From Capronia americana (Eukaryota > Ascomycota > Eurotiomycetes > Chaetothyriales > Herpotrichiellaceae), in the NCBI GenBank assembly GCA_016110215.1, contig JADWQD010000010.1, positions 1,054,001 through 1,118,000 on the forward strand: a DNA stretch of 64,000 nt, read 5' to 3'. A program made the position numbers and the translations under genes. Shown here piece after piece: positions 1 through 10,264 of this stretch. Under the pieces are notes generated by a model. That model worked only from the letters and a program-made list of their open reading frames with translations, was not told where the DNA came from and ran no database searches. Within the stretch, counting starts at the first letter, position 1, and every line of letters starts with the position of its first letter.

Positions 1-2243
1 GTATGTGCGCAAGCCGTGATCACCGGGTTCTTCAAAGAGTCCAGACACACGGGACAGTCTTCCTGTGAATCGATCTGCACCTGTAGAATGTCCTGTAGGG
101 TCTTCCTGTTTGCGGCGTTTGTGACATCCACAACCTCATTCGACTCGACTAATTCCAACAGCTTCTGCACTCTATCGTCTCCACACATCTTCCAGTGATT
201 GCAAGTCTGGCGTAACCGAAGCAAGACCTCAAGCAGGTGCGTCATGGTGTGATCTCCCTTCTTGGCTTTCGCGGCCTCAACAAGTCCCTTGGCCTGGCTT
301 CTGAACGCATCGTACCTCTCCTGTTCATGCGGTAAGAACTTGACTGGGTATTTATGGAAAGCAATGTTGGGCAGTTTGAGATCGATAAACTTCATGTCTT
401 TCATGCGGCGGAGACACAGCGTTCCCATGAGAGCTTGAAGCAGCAGGCGAGCCTGAGGATCGCCGTTCTTAAGCGGACGGATCAGGGTCGAGTTGAAGAT
501 CTCAAATTCGGTCAGTCCCCCGGTCAGACGGATAAACTTGACGTGCGAGTAGAGGTCCTTGAGGGTATTGACTATCGGAGTGCCGGTGAGGATCCATCGA
601 GATCCAGCTTGGAGCGTGCATGCAGCTTGCGACATCTTAGCTTTGGGATTGCGGATTTGATGTCCTTCGTCCAGAATTACGCGTCGAAATTTGATAGAGA
701 ACAATCCCTGCGAAGCTGGTACCGGCTCAGGGTTGGACTTGCCATACGGAAAGAGCTCCTGAGTCATTGTCTGGTAGGTCGTGATGATGATATCGTACTC
801 TGTCAGCTCTTGAGGTGACAAGTTCTTCTTCTCTGGACCATGGTAGATCAACACGCGTGGTTGAAACTTCTTCTTGATGTGGTGCTCTATCTGTGTGCTC
901 CAGTTGGACATGACCGAGAGCGGTGCGACAATGAGCGTAGGTGTCCGGTTCTTGTGGGGGTCGGCCATGACAAGCGAGATGACCTGGATGGTCTTGCCCA
1001 AGCCCATGTCATCCGCGAGGATGCCACCGCTTGTAAGCTCGGGAGCCTTGTTAATTGCAAAATTGGTGGCAATGTTGAGGTACCCTTTGCCTAGTTTCTT
1101 CCACATCTGCACCACATCGTCGCGATTTTCAGGCAGCTTGGGAGATTCGTGGTCCATCATCCATTGCAGTCCTTGTCTCTGATATGGCAACAAGATCGTG
1201 GCGAGCTCCGGGGGTTGATCTGCCACTGGCATCTTCTCAAGCACGTCCTCGCCCAATCCAAGCTTTTTCATGGCGTCCTGAACATCACGCGGGTTGAACG
1301 TGGATGTACCACTCAGCAGTTGCTCCATACCTTGTTCCGGTTGGCTACTGCCGTTCGGCGGCGCGCCCAGGTTGCTGTACTTGTTGGGCCCTTCATTGTC
1401 GAAGACTTCGATACCCTTTTTCCTCATTGCGTTGGCCGCTTTTTCCCTGGCTTTCTGCTGTTTCTCAAACTCTTGCCGCCGCTTCTCGCCCTCGCGCTTC
1501 GCACGCACCCACTCCGTGATTGGCAGCTTTTGGTCTTGCATCTGCTTGGCCAGAGCAGCGCCTGCAACAGGATCGTTGGTGCCGAATAGTTTGAGACCGA
1601 TCGGACAGTCATAATAGGTCTTGGGCCCGGTCAGCGCGCCTTCGACAAGCAGCGAGCCGTTATCCATCAACGGCGCCAATTTTGCCGCAACTTGTCGACC
1701 GATATGCCCGATCTGGTCGCGGAGCACATTATCGATCCTAATGGCGTTGCTGTCGTAGGGGTTGCCTGGCTCGCGCCTGACTCGAACATATTCCCCAACG
1801 GTTGCTTGACCATCATAAAATCGACATCCAACGATCTTGGTATTAAGGATCCCGTAGAGCATATAGTTCTCGTACACATCATCGTCGAAATCCTCGGTGA
1901 GGTCAATTTCCCGCGCGATGTCAGCTTCTTGATCCTGAGTAGAAAGCCAGCTGTCTCGTTCTTCCCTGCTGTGAGTTTCTGCGCCAGTCTGGCTCAATGT
2001 GGGCGTGGAGTCTTTGTAGATTTGACTTGCACGCTGTGAGGAACTCGGCAAACCCGGTCGCGGCTGGCTCGAAGACGGCGGCGTTGGAAGAGGTGCGCGA
2101 CCCTGAGAGAGGTTGACGGTCGAGCGCGGAGAACTGGAGAGGTCATCATCGCCAGCGAGAAACCTCCCCGCCGTAGAAGCCGCCGGCAGCCTTCTTTTGT
2201 TCGTGGGAGGATTACGATCACTAGGCAGTTTTCTTTTAGTCAT
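1..2243 (-). CDS. HIRAN/SNF2/RING helicase, HLTF/Rad5-like (3' end beyond window)
   Basis: Partial gene, ATG at 2243, open without a stop to the window edge (about 747 residues seen). In order: a low-complexity, Ser/Pro-rich N-terminus of about 100 residues; a HIRAN-type region (about 115-210, core VGCRFYDG and later RREPGNPYDSNAIRI); SNF2 ATPase with motif I LADDMGLGKT near residue 408 and motif II DEGH near 522; then the start of a RING finger, CPVCLD and TACAH, close to the edge. HIRAN plus a RING embedded in a SNF2 helicase is the HLTF/Rad5 signature. Those proteins bind 3' DNA ends, remodel stalled forks and act as PCNA ubiquitin ligases. The short N-terminus favours the HLTF/SMARCA3-like branch over classical Rad5, but the C-terminus is not visible. 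The gene lies 262 bases beyond the 3' end of rix1 on the same strand, so its promoter must be compact. No intron is needed in the visible part. Confidence 0.93.
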   Translation of the reverse strand, partial: MTKRKLPSDRNPPTNKRRLPAASTAGRFLAGDDDLSSSPRSTVNLSQGRAPLPTPPSSSQPRPGLPSSSQRASQIYKDSTPTLSQTGAETHSREERDSWLSTQDQEADIAREIDLTEDFDDDVYENYMLYGILNTKIVGCRFYDGQATVGEYVRVRREPGNPYDSNAIRIDNVLRDQIGHIGRQVAAKLAPLMDNGSLLVEGALTGPKTYYDCPIGLKLFGTNDPVAGAALAKQMQDQKLPITEWVRAKREGEKRRQEFEKQQKAREKAANAMRKKGIEVFDNEGPNKYSNLGAPPNGSSQPEQGMEQLLSGTSTFNPRDVQDAMKKLGLGEDVLEKMPVADQPPELATILLPYQRQGLQWMMDHESPKLPENRDDVVQMWKKLGKGYLNIATNFAINKAPELTSGGILADDMGLGKTIQVISLVMADPHKNRTPTLIVAPLSVMSNWSTQIEHHIKKKFQPRVLIYHGPEKKNLSPQELTEYDIIITTYQTMTQELFPYGKSNPEPVPASQGLFSIKFRRVILDEGHQIRNPKAKMSQAACTLQAGSRWILTGTPIVNTLKDLYSHVKFIRLTGGLTEFEIFNSTLIRPLKNGDPQARLLLQALMGTLCLRRMKDMKFIDLKLPNIAFHKYPVKFLPHEQERYDAFRSQAKGLVEAAKAKKGDHTMTHLLEVLLRLRQTCNHWKMCGDDRVQKLLELVESNEVVDVTNAANRKTLQDILQVQIDSQEDCPVCLDSLKNPVITACAH

Positions 2244-2505
2244 GCTGAGGCACGCACGCGAGGATGCAGGGGGGCAGGAATAACCGGCGGTCAGCGATCA
2301 CGGAAACGGACACTAAGAATTTCAACGCTGGTATCGATAAAGCCATAGAATATTCAATTACAATACAGGGATGAAGTGCGCAGGGAGGAAGTGCTCTTTG
2401 TCCGACGCGTCAAGGTTGTCTGGGATGGCAAGATGCGTGATCACGTGATTGCGCTGCGAGGCCGACCAGACGGCAAATAGCATACATTGTAGCGGCAGAG
2501 ATCAT

Positions 2506-4821
2506 CTACTCGGAGTCCTCTTCATCGGTGTCGAAACCTAGAATGATCTCAGGGATCTCCGAATCATCGCTATCACTGCCATCAATCGGGACGGCAGTCT
2601 TGGATGTCGTCCCTGGTAGAGCCTCCTTCGGCGTCGAAGCAAGATCGATCACTTCAGCAAACGTGCTGGTCCGGGGCGGCTCTATGTGCGTATCAGTCTC
2701 TCGGCTTCTTGCTAAACTGGACCGTCGCGTTCGCTTTTCATCCAGGCGCGGTATCTTCAATTCTCTCAAAGATGATGTTTGCGAGTCTGTGGGGGAACTA
2801 CCAGCATGGCTTCCTCTGATGTCATCAAGCGTGCGCTTCTTGGTCGTGGACATCTGCGTTTCTTCGTTATTGGCGTTCTCGGCTAACCCGCTGGTGTCAT
2901 TTGGTATTTGCTCCTTGCTATCAAAAGGGCTGTCAAGGGCGTCATGAGCATCCTCGGGGTTGGACGACATGTCGCGGTCGTCGTCGCCTTGCTCCTCATG
3001 CTGTTCATGAATTGCTTCGGGGTTGTCGTCCTCGGAGGCACCGGCGGCAAACGCAGTCGTTTGAGCAACAGACATTCGTGGTCTGAGGAGAGCCTCGACA
3101 ACGATAACGTCCGCTGCAGATCTGGCTAAAAAGGGTGTGAGATTGGCTGTCATGACTTTTCCTTTATCGGATAATATCGGACGCATAACACTCGCCAGCA
3201 TAGCGTCTGTGTGATCCAGTAGGATAGATAATCTATCCATTTCGATCCGTGATGGGCGCGATATCGCCGAAGCTGGACAGTGTGTTATGATTTGTGGCAG
3301 CAGCTCCCAGGCTGCTTGATATAGCTTGGACTGCCTTTGTAGCGAAAGATAATTAGTTGTTGGAACAGTTCCCGTGCTCAAGAACCCATCCTTCGTGATG
3401 TTTGATCTTGCCGCATCGGACAGGGGAGGCATGCAGCTTTTGAGGTCGTTGCAGCACTGATCAACCAAGAACAGGAAACGATTATGGTTCAGCTGCATCT
3501 CTGTAAGATCAAAACTGGACAGGACGTCATTGAATATCGTGTACACGAGTTGCCTGACAGGCCCGTGCCATGACATGGCTTCAAAAGCTTCCAATATCTG
3601 GTTGAGCATTGCGCCATCCACTGCCAAGAGAGAAGGACCGTAGATTCCGTTCATCTTCTGAAGCAAACGAAGGCAGGATAAGTGAATTTGGGGCAAATTG
3701 AGCCAGAGCTGTTCTTTCTCTTCTCTGCTTGCTTCACTATGGTAGCGGAAAGTAGTTGCCGCATTTGACTTGCTTTCCGGCGGAGTCACTGCCAGCAGTC
3801 TCCACGTCAAATCCAGTATAGATCCCAGAGGGACCGCAACAGCCTGTGGCATGGGAGTCGAGATCAGGTTGCCCAACCAGTCAAGTAACGTAAGAAGCCT
3901 GGTGCTGCCGTCGTAGACTCCTGTCCAGCTATCCAACCCCAACTGATCTTTGTCCGATATTCTTGGTTCCTTCGAGAAATTGTGCTTCCCAAGCGTTCCT
4001 TGGTGGCTGGTGTCATTAGGCTCAAATTCCTCGATGACGGCTCTGAACAACTTGTCGGCTGTCGCTTGGGCGCTGATGATAACACTGGCAGCAGTCTGGG
4101 TCCATTCGTGGGAGGCTGTATTCTTTGGTGCACATGAAATCAACAGGCACATAAGCTTGATGGCGGGCTCTCTGGTTGCGGCTGGAGTGCTGCTGTCCTC
4201 GAGCAGACTCTGGCAGAGCAGCTTCAAGCGGGCGACAAACGGGCGGAAGGTGGTTGGATGATGTGGAAGAAGCTGATTGTAGCCCTGAAGTACCGAATTG
4301 AGCAAAGGACTCGCGACTTCAGTGGGGTTTCCAGCAATTTGTGCCTTCACGGGCCTGATCAACCCGAGGCATGCTGTGACGAATGGAGGGAGGAGCGGCG
4401 TGGTTACCTCTCGCAGCAAGGTCGGGTAGTTTTGAGTCAGGAGAAAGATGCGGATGATTGCTGCAAGATAGATTCTCTTGCCCTCGACCGGATCCGGCTT
4501 GTTCAAACAGCTGAGAAGACCTTTAACCCACACTTCGGAGTTGGCCAGTACATTTGCGCCACCGTTGTCGACAATGGTCTTGATGAGCACAGCAGCGGTC
4601 AGCCGGCCAGCGGCGTTTCTCTCTTGGAGCAGGGAAGTGATTCGAGTTTTGAGCTTGTGTGCAGTTACAGAGCTGGCGTTCGTCTTATTATCGGCAAACT
4701 GGTCTTCGAGCGGACATTGGGCCAGAGCGGTTGCAAGAAAGCCTGCTATTCGAGGAAGGTGTTCGCTTGGAGTGACCGTCAGGCGCGCGGTGACGGCTCG
4801 GAGAGCGCTTTCATTCTGCAT
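2506..4821 (-). CDS. rix1: Pre-rRNA-processing protein Rix1 (PELP1 family)
   Basis: Single-exon gene of 771 residues. The N-terminal half is helical, repeat-like and Leu-rich, with the pattern AGRLTAAVLIKTIVDNGGA followed by EVWVKGLLSCL and RIYLAAIIRIFLLTQNYP, which I recognise as the Rix1/PELP1 N-terminal domain. The C-terminal 170 residues are disordered and acidic, with Lys/Arg patches (about KIPRLDEKRTRRSS) that could be nuclear localisation signals, ending in FDTDEEDSE. Rix1 works with Ipi1 and Ipi3 in the nucleus: the complex joins pre-60S particles, is needed for ITS2 processing, and helps Rea1/Mdn1 remodel them. The ATG at 4821 is the first in frame. The gene is head-to-head with ypp1 across about 950 bases. 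Family assignment is from memory of the fold and sequence pattern, not from a search. Confidence 0.88.
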   Translation of the reverse strand: MQNESALRAVTARLTVTPSEHLPRIAGFLATALAQCPLEDQFADNKTNASSVTAHKLKTRITSLLQERNAAGRLTAAVLIKTIVDNGGANVLANSEVWVKGLLSCLNKPDPVEGKRIYLAAIIRIFLLTQNYPTLLREVTTPLLPPFVTACLGLIRPVKAQIAGNPTEVASPLLNSVLQGYNQLLPHHPTTFRPFVARLKLLCQSLLEDSSTPAATREPAIKLMCLLISCAPKNTASHEWTQTAASVIISAQATADKLFRAVIEEFEPNDTSHQGTLGKHNFSKEPRISDKDQLGLDSWTGVYDGSTRLLTLLDWLGNLISTPMPQAVAVPLGSILDLTWRLLAVTPPESKSNAATTFRYHSEASREEKEQLWLNLPQIHLSCLRLLQKMNGIYGPSLLAVDGAMLNQILEAFEAMSWHGPVRQLVYTIFNDVLSSFDLTEMQLNHNRFLFLVDQCCNDLKSCMPPLSDAARSNITKDGFLSTGTVPTTNYLSLQRQSKLYQAAWELLPQIITHCPASAISRPSRIEMDRLSILLDHTDAMLASVMRPILSDKGKVMTANLTPFLARSAADVIVVEALLRPRMSVAQTTAFAAGASEDDNPEAIHEQHEEQGDDDRDMSSNPEDAHDALDSPFDSKEQIPNDTSGLAENANNEETQMSTTKKRTLDDIRGSHAGSSPTDSQTSSLRELKIPRLDEKRTRRSSLARSRETDTHIEPPRTSTFAEVIDLASTPKEALPGTTSKTAVPIDGSDSDDSEIPEIILGFDTDEEDSE

Positions 4822-5775
4822 CCTGAAGCCGAGAGCGATGGAATGTTTTCGGGCCCGGGAAGCTATCCCTCAGGCTCTGGTGTCCAGTTGCGTTGAAGCA
4901 TAAAAAATATTGGATGGATCCACGCTGGGAAATTTTGACGACGTACGGAGACTCCCCCGTATTGCGGTGAAGCAGAGCGACTACGACGAAAAGATCTTGG
5001 GAGATGCTACGGTCCCGCGTAAGTACATCGGCACAACGAAACTTGGAACGACGAGCACGACAAATCGTGACCGCAGAAACACCCACGCACCATCCTGACC
5101 GTATCAGAGACATCTCTCCAGCCGAGTATTTCACCACGCCTAGTCCGAATACGATCGCCAGTTCGACACCTGAACAAAACTCTTACGGAGGAGATCCTCC
5201 TGTTTCGAATAACTCGACGCGTCCGCGAGCGCCTATGTAGTTGCTGAAATCGTTGAAGAAGGATGATCGTACTAGCAAGCGTGTCAGTTCAAGGCCAGGG
5301 CGGGAAGATTGCTGCAGGAGCGCGAGTCTCATCGTTCTATCAGTGTACTGTTTGGCGTACTGCGAAGCGTTGTCGGGTAGAATTGAAGCCATGCAGTCTC
5401 CATGTAGAATGTAGCAATTTTGACGCGCATCTCAGCCAAAGCTATTTGGCATTCCAAGTCGAGATTGGGCACGAGGACCACCTAGATGTCCTGCTGCACG
5501 GGTACCAAGCTCGAGGTCGTCGGCCGTTAACATTTGACATGAATGCCACAGGAGGGGAGGGTTAGCCAGGGTTTAAAAGCGGCGCGGTCGGGGCGATCCG
5601 AAAGTGAGCGCCGCGCAGTTTCAATGACCGCATTGCGCATTCAACACCTGCAAAGTATGGCGACGTGCTGAACAGGCATCGGGCAGGTCGGACGTGTACA
5701 TGGAGCTGCAGAAATGTGTGCGTAACGATGAGTCGAGTATAAACCCCCGAGGACTACGTCTCGAGCATCTCCAGA
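4822..5775. promoter_or_regulatory. Divergent intergenic region between rix1 and ypp1
   Basis: 954 bases between two divergent start codons, so it must hold both promoters. Open frames inside it (for example 5004-5240 and 5263-5565) show no family motif and I do not count them as genes. No clear TATA box or named factor site is visible. Confidence 0.6.
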
Positions 5776-8700
5776 ATGAGTGTATGTTTACAACATCTTC
5801 TCTTCGACACACATACTTTCCTTGACTGACAAATTTCTAGGCTCACCATGAAAAGGCTCAGCGCTATATCGGCCTCCTCGAGGCAGCACGTGTCGCCGGC
5901 AACTGGAAAGAACTTCCTGAGCTCATAAGAAAAGTGACCAAGCATGCCCCTGATCGGAAAGCCCTGCTCCAAGTCGCAAAATTCGAGTGCGATGTCGCCA
6001 ATTATGCCCTCCCACCAAACCGACGACCGGGTACAGCCACCACGAGCCAGCCGATTGCGGACTCGCAAGTCGTCCCCCTTGAGAGCCAACTGCGTGCGAC
6101 CGGGACATCCTCTGAAGAGATAGTACAGGGTCAGACGTCCTTGCTCTGGGCGCGCTGGCTGGGAGCGTACAAGACGGACCGGCCAGTTCCTGCAATCACT
6201 TTCGAGCCTGTTCGGACAGCAGCAGACGCTGCTTCGGTGTGGACGAAGATCTGTGTTGTGAAAGCCGTATACATTCGAGCGCTACTCTTCATACAGACCG
6301 GCGACACCAAGCAGGGTACCGAGCTTCTGGAGACTCTACTGCCATGGCTCGATGCGAACCGGAGCCTTGTCGTGTCGACACCGCAGCTCCTCTATTGGGC
6401 ACAACAGCTGCTGGGACGAGTGGCGCTGGGACAGACGCAGTCCATAGCCGCCGTCGGCGCAGTTGGCCATGAATCTGCATCCTTCAGGCTGCAAGCATTC
6501 CGGCATTGGGCCGTGCTCGCTGTTAGGAACCAGGATGTCTCGCCCTCGACCTACGGAAATGCTCCAGGACACCTATCTAAGTTGGAGATGTGGAAGGCCT
6601 ACTATCGCTTCATGTCCGCCATCCTGCAGAACAAGCAAGGAATCGCTCAACACGTCTCTTTCACACCTCCTGACTTGGCCGTTGAGTTGCGGCGCGTGGA
6701 GGTTTCCTACGAGAACGAACTGCTGCGCAACGTGCAATTCCCCAAGGCTACCGAGTCGAACACAATCATCGAAGGTTGGGTAGAAGAGTTCATTCACAAT
6801 TGGCAAATCCTTTGCGGCCCCGGCTGGTCAGACGCAGATCTGGGCGAAGGCGGACGCAATTCGTGGGGGAGAAATGTTCTTGACATGCTCTACAGAGCTG
6901 CAACAAAATCATTCCACTCCACACTGGTTTTAAGACGCTTGTTCCAGGTTCACAAAGCCCTGGCCGACTTTGACTTGGCGTACAAGGCTCTAGAGACCTA
7001 TATCGAACTCATAGATCGAGCTCGTGCACGTGCAGCGAAATCGGAAAGCTCTCAAAACTCCGCCACTAGCAGAGACAGCGACGAGGTTTTCATGAAGACC
7101 ATTGCCGAAGGCATCGAAGGGCTGTGCTCCTTTGGCGGGAGGGCTGAGGCAGAAAGGGCCCATGAGCTCTGCGGGAAGCTTCAGGATCTTCTTGACGAGA
7201 TCGAGCCACCGTCTGAACAGCCCACTCCCAACGGCTTTGGACCTGCGAACGGGCACGTCAACGGCCAAGCGTCATCACCGACACCTCTGTCTGCTGACTT
7301 GATTGACGTGACATATCGGGGTATTGGTCTAGGCAAGGCGCACTGGGCACGATGGACACCTTTCAGTGAGAACCGAACGACCTTGCAATCCGAAGCCATC
7401 GAATATCTGCAAAAGGCCGCCGCGCAGGATCTCCCTGCGCGTCAACACTTCCAAACACTCTTCACCCTCGCTCGACTGCTTGCTGAAACGCGCGAGATTG
7501 ACCAGGCGCTTGCCGTTGTCAAGAGAGCCTTGGCGTCGGATGCAAAGACTGATGAAGGAGACAGCTCGTACGGGTTAGAGCGTCAACTGATGCCGTTCTG
7601 GCACCTGTTATCGCTGTTACTCACCTCCCGACAGCAGTTTGAAACAGCAAGTCAGAGTTGTGCTGCAGCATTCGAGCAATTTTCTCCTCCTGAAATCATA
7701 TTCGGCGATTTCGCCAGTGGCACACAACACGCAACAAGCCAGAAACCAGGGCTAGTTGACGACATGGAATGTGGGGAGCTGCAGAAGATTATTGAGATCC
7801 GCATTACCGAGTTGGCTTTGACCGAGCTGATGGAGGGTCCTGAGCATGCAGTCAACAGCAGCGACGACCTTCTTGCACTCTATTCTCGCTTGTTTAGTCG
7901 TCACGGAGCGATCGCAGTTAGTGAAGAAGCGACAAGGAAAAGATCAGTTGCACCCCCTAAAAGTTCCCACGGCACCATCAGGAGTCTTCCGAGCAGGCTT
8001 CTTCATCGCAAGAGGCTAGGCCGGTCGAGCGAGTCGAACAAGGGTGCTCGTTCCATATCAGAGGAAGTCAGACCGAACACCCAAGCAACGCAAACAACCC
8101 AAGCGCCAACAATCCAAGTCACGAATGAAGACGGAAAGGGATCACCTCATAAGCATAAACTATTCCATCTCCACGACCACAACAGGGACGAGTCTCGTCA
8201 TTCCTCCCGTGCTCTTCAAACCAAGGGTTCAGGGACGAGGCTTTCAAGATCCTTAAGCCGAGGAAAGCGAGAACCCAGCCAGGCATCAAGTACAAGACAG
8301 TCATTCGAATCAACGCGTGAAACACTACCATACGCAAATGGTACAAGAGACGGCGCCCCACACCAACCGCGCGCACGACTAGAAACCATCCAGTCCGCAG
8401 ACGTACCAGAGGTACCGATCTCAGATAACCACGACACAGGCGAGACGGCGAAGCAGCCCCTGAAAGAAATCCCACACAACCTTTCCAGCCACGAAAAGGT
8501 ACCGCCACCAGCAAACCACCGCGACCAACCTCCCTCGCAAGACGTGCGCCTCCCCATCATCGGGCCAGGACTGCGAACAGATCCAGCCCCACGCTTCCCT
8601 AAAACGCTTTCCCAACGACACGCCCTCAGCATATTGGTGAAAATCTGGCTCGTCATTGCAACGCTGTACAGAAGGGCCCAAATGTTCGAAGACTCCCGCG

Positions 8701-9509
8701 AAGCCACCGACGAAGCCGCGAAAGTCGCCATGAAGATCGAGGGAATGATCGCCACTGTAGAAAGTTCAGCTCGGGCATTCAGTGCCGTGGGATGGGGCGG
8801 TGGCGGCAAGTCGTCAGATGAGCTCTGGGCGGACGTTTACTGCGAGCGCGCCGAACTCCTCATGGCCGTCGCACGAGCAAGAGAGGAAAAGGAAGGCTTT
8901 CTCAGCTCCGAGGGCGTCCGCGACGCGCTCGAAAATTACGAGCAGTGCTTGATGTACTTCGCGGACCACCCAGGTGGGATCGTGGGCCTCAGCAACGTTC
9001 TACTCGATTATTTCGAACGGAAAGTCGAACTAGCGAAACGGGTCGACAACGGGAAGCCCCGGGTTGAAGACGTCCAGCAACGCCAACCGCAACACCAACA
9101 AGTAGCGGAAGAGCCGTCCCGACCGAGACACAAACGAGAATGGAGCCGCATCTCGACCGCCACGAACACCGCCATGGTGGACATGGACCCGCACGGCGCC
9201 AACGCCCTCCCGCTCGCCTCGGGCGCGCAATCCGCCGCACAGACGAGGGAGGACGATCTTAAGAAGACGCCCGAGAACCTCAACCGGCTCGCGGCGCGGG
9301 ACCGGGCGTACGGCCTGCTCTCCACACTCACGAAGCTGGGCTCGGGCTGGGACAACGCCGAGGCATGGTTCGCGCTGGCCCGGGCGCACGAGCTGGGCGG
9401 CGAGCCGGAGAAGGCCAAGGAGATCCTCTGGTGGTGCGTCGAGTTGGAGGATACCCGCCCGATCAGGCATTGGCGGAATCTCGGTTCCGGCGGGGGTTAT
9501 GTTCTCTAA
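5776..9509 (+). CDS. ypp1: Ypp1/TTC7-like TPR protein (PI4-kinase recruitment factor)
   Basis: Two exons: 5776-5781 (just ATG AGT) and 5841-9509, giving 1,224 residues. The first exon is inferred from a gtatgt donor after the second codon and a ttctag acceptor. It restores an N-terminus beginning MSAHHEKAQRYIGLLEAARV instead of the internal Met at 5934. The protein has helical TPR-like stretches at both ends (for example HFQTLFTLARLLAETREIDQ around residue 530 and AEAWFALARAHELGGEPEKA near the C-terminus), separated by a long disordered Ser/His/Arg-rich insert (roughly 670-890). This layout matches fungal Ypp1. In yeast, Ypp1 with Efr3 anchors the PI4-kinase Stt4 at plasma-membrane patches and affects endocytosis. 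Downstream, after about 750 bases, lies the 3' end of the protease gene on the opposite strand. Confidence 0.85.
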
Positions 9510-10264
9510 CGGAGCGATGCGCTGGGGGTGGGCAACGTGAAGCGAGCGAAGGATTAAAAGACAGAGGGAGGACAAAAGGACAACAACAACAACGACGTTG
9601 GACGGCCTTGTAGGGCCTTTAATTTTTCTGTTTGAGCGACTTCCGACTCGTAACCGAATACTCCGTATCTAGTTCTTATCATTGGTTTCTGTCTGTACTG
9701 TACGCGTAATGTACTCGTACTTAGGTTTGGTCCGTGCTGATGTGACATATTACGTTCTTTCAACCGTCCGGTGTTGATGCTGAGTCTTTTCCGCTCTAAT
9801 GCCCTCGTTCTTATCGCTCCCAGATTCACGACCAAGGCTGGGAACAAACACAAATGCCCGGAGTAGTTCCCCTTTTTGAACGCCTTGGAAATGCAATGCT
9901 CGCAATGCCGAAGTGTCGAGATGAAAACCACGCAATGCATGCTCGCTCAACCAACCAACCAACCATCCAACTCTATACATGAAATGCCGATAGACAGACG
10001 CGCCCCGTCCAAGATCGTGTGTACCATGATTGTCATCATCCTCGTCAGAAAAAGAGAAAAAAAAAATGCTCTGCCCACTCTGCCCGTCCCTGTATGTATG
10101 TTCGTATGTACTCATGCCCATATGCCCCTATGTCGCTTTTCTGGTCCAGGACTGGCCAGTATTCCTGCATGATTATTTTGTACACGGCGAAAATAACAAA
10201 TGTGGGGTTTCTGTGCTTTTTTCCGTCTTTATTCTCCTCGTTGGGCAAGGGGCTCGGAGAACGC
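9510..10264. other. Convergent 3' intergenic region
   Basis: 755 bases between two facing stop codons. It carries a CCAA tetranucleotide tract near 9950, an A-rich run near 10060, and one copy of TACTCCGTA (9659-9667). No gene is visible. Confidence 0.6.
9948..9966. repeat. (CCAA)n tetranucleotide repeat
   Basis: Four to five tandem CCAA units in the 3' region between ypp1 and the protease gene. Confidence 0.85.

Noticed and set aside
8216..9575. Long minus-strand frames over ypp1
   Set aside because: Antisense to a continuous, protein-like TPR coding frame; shadows.
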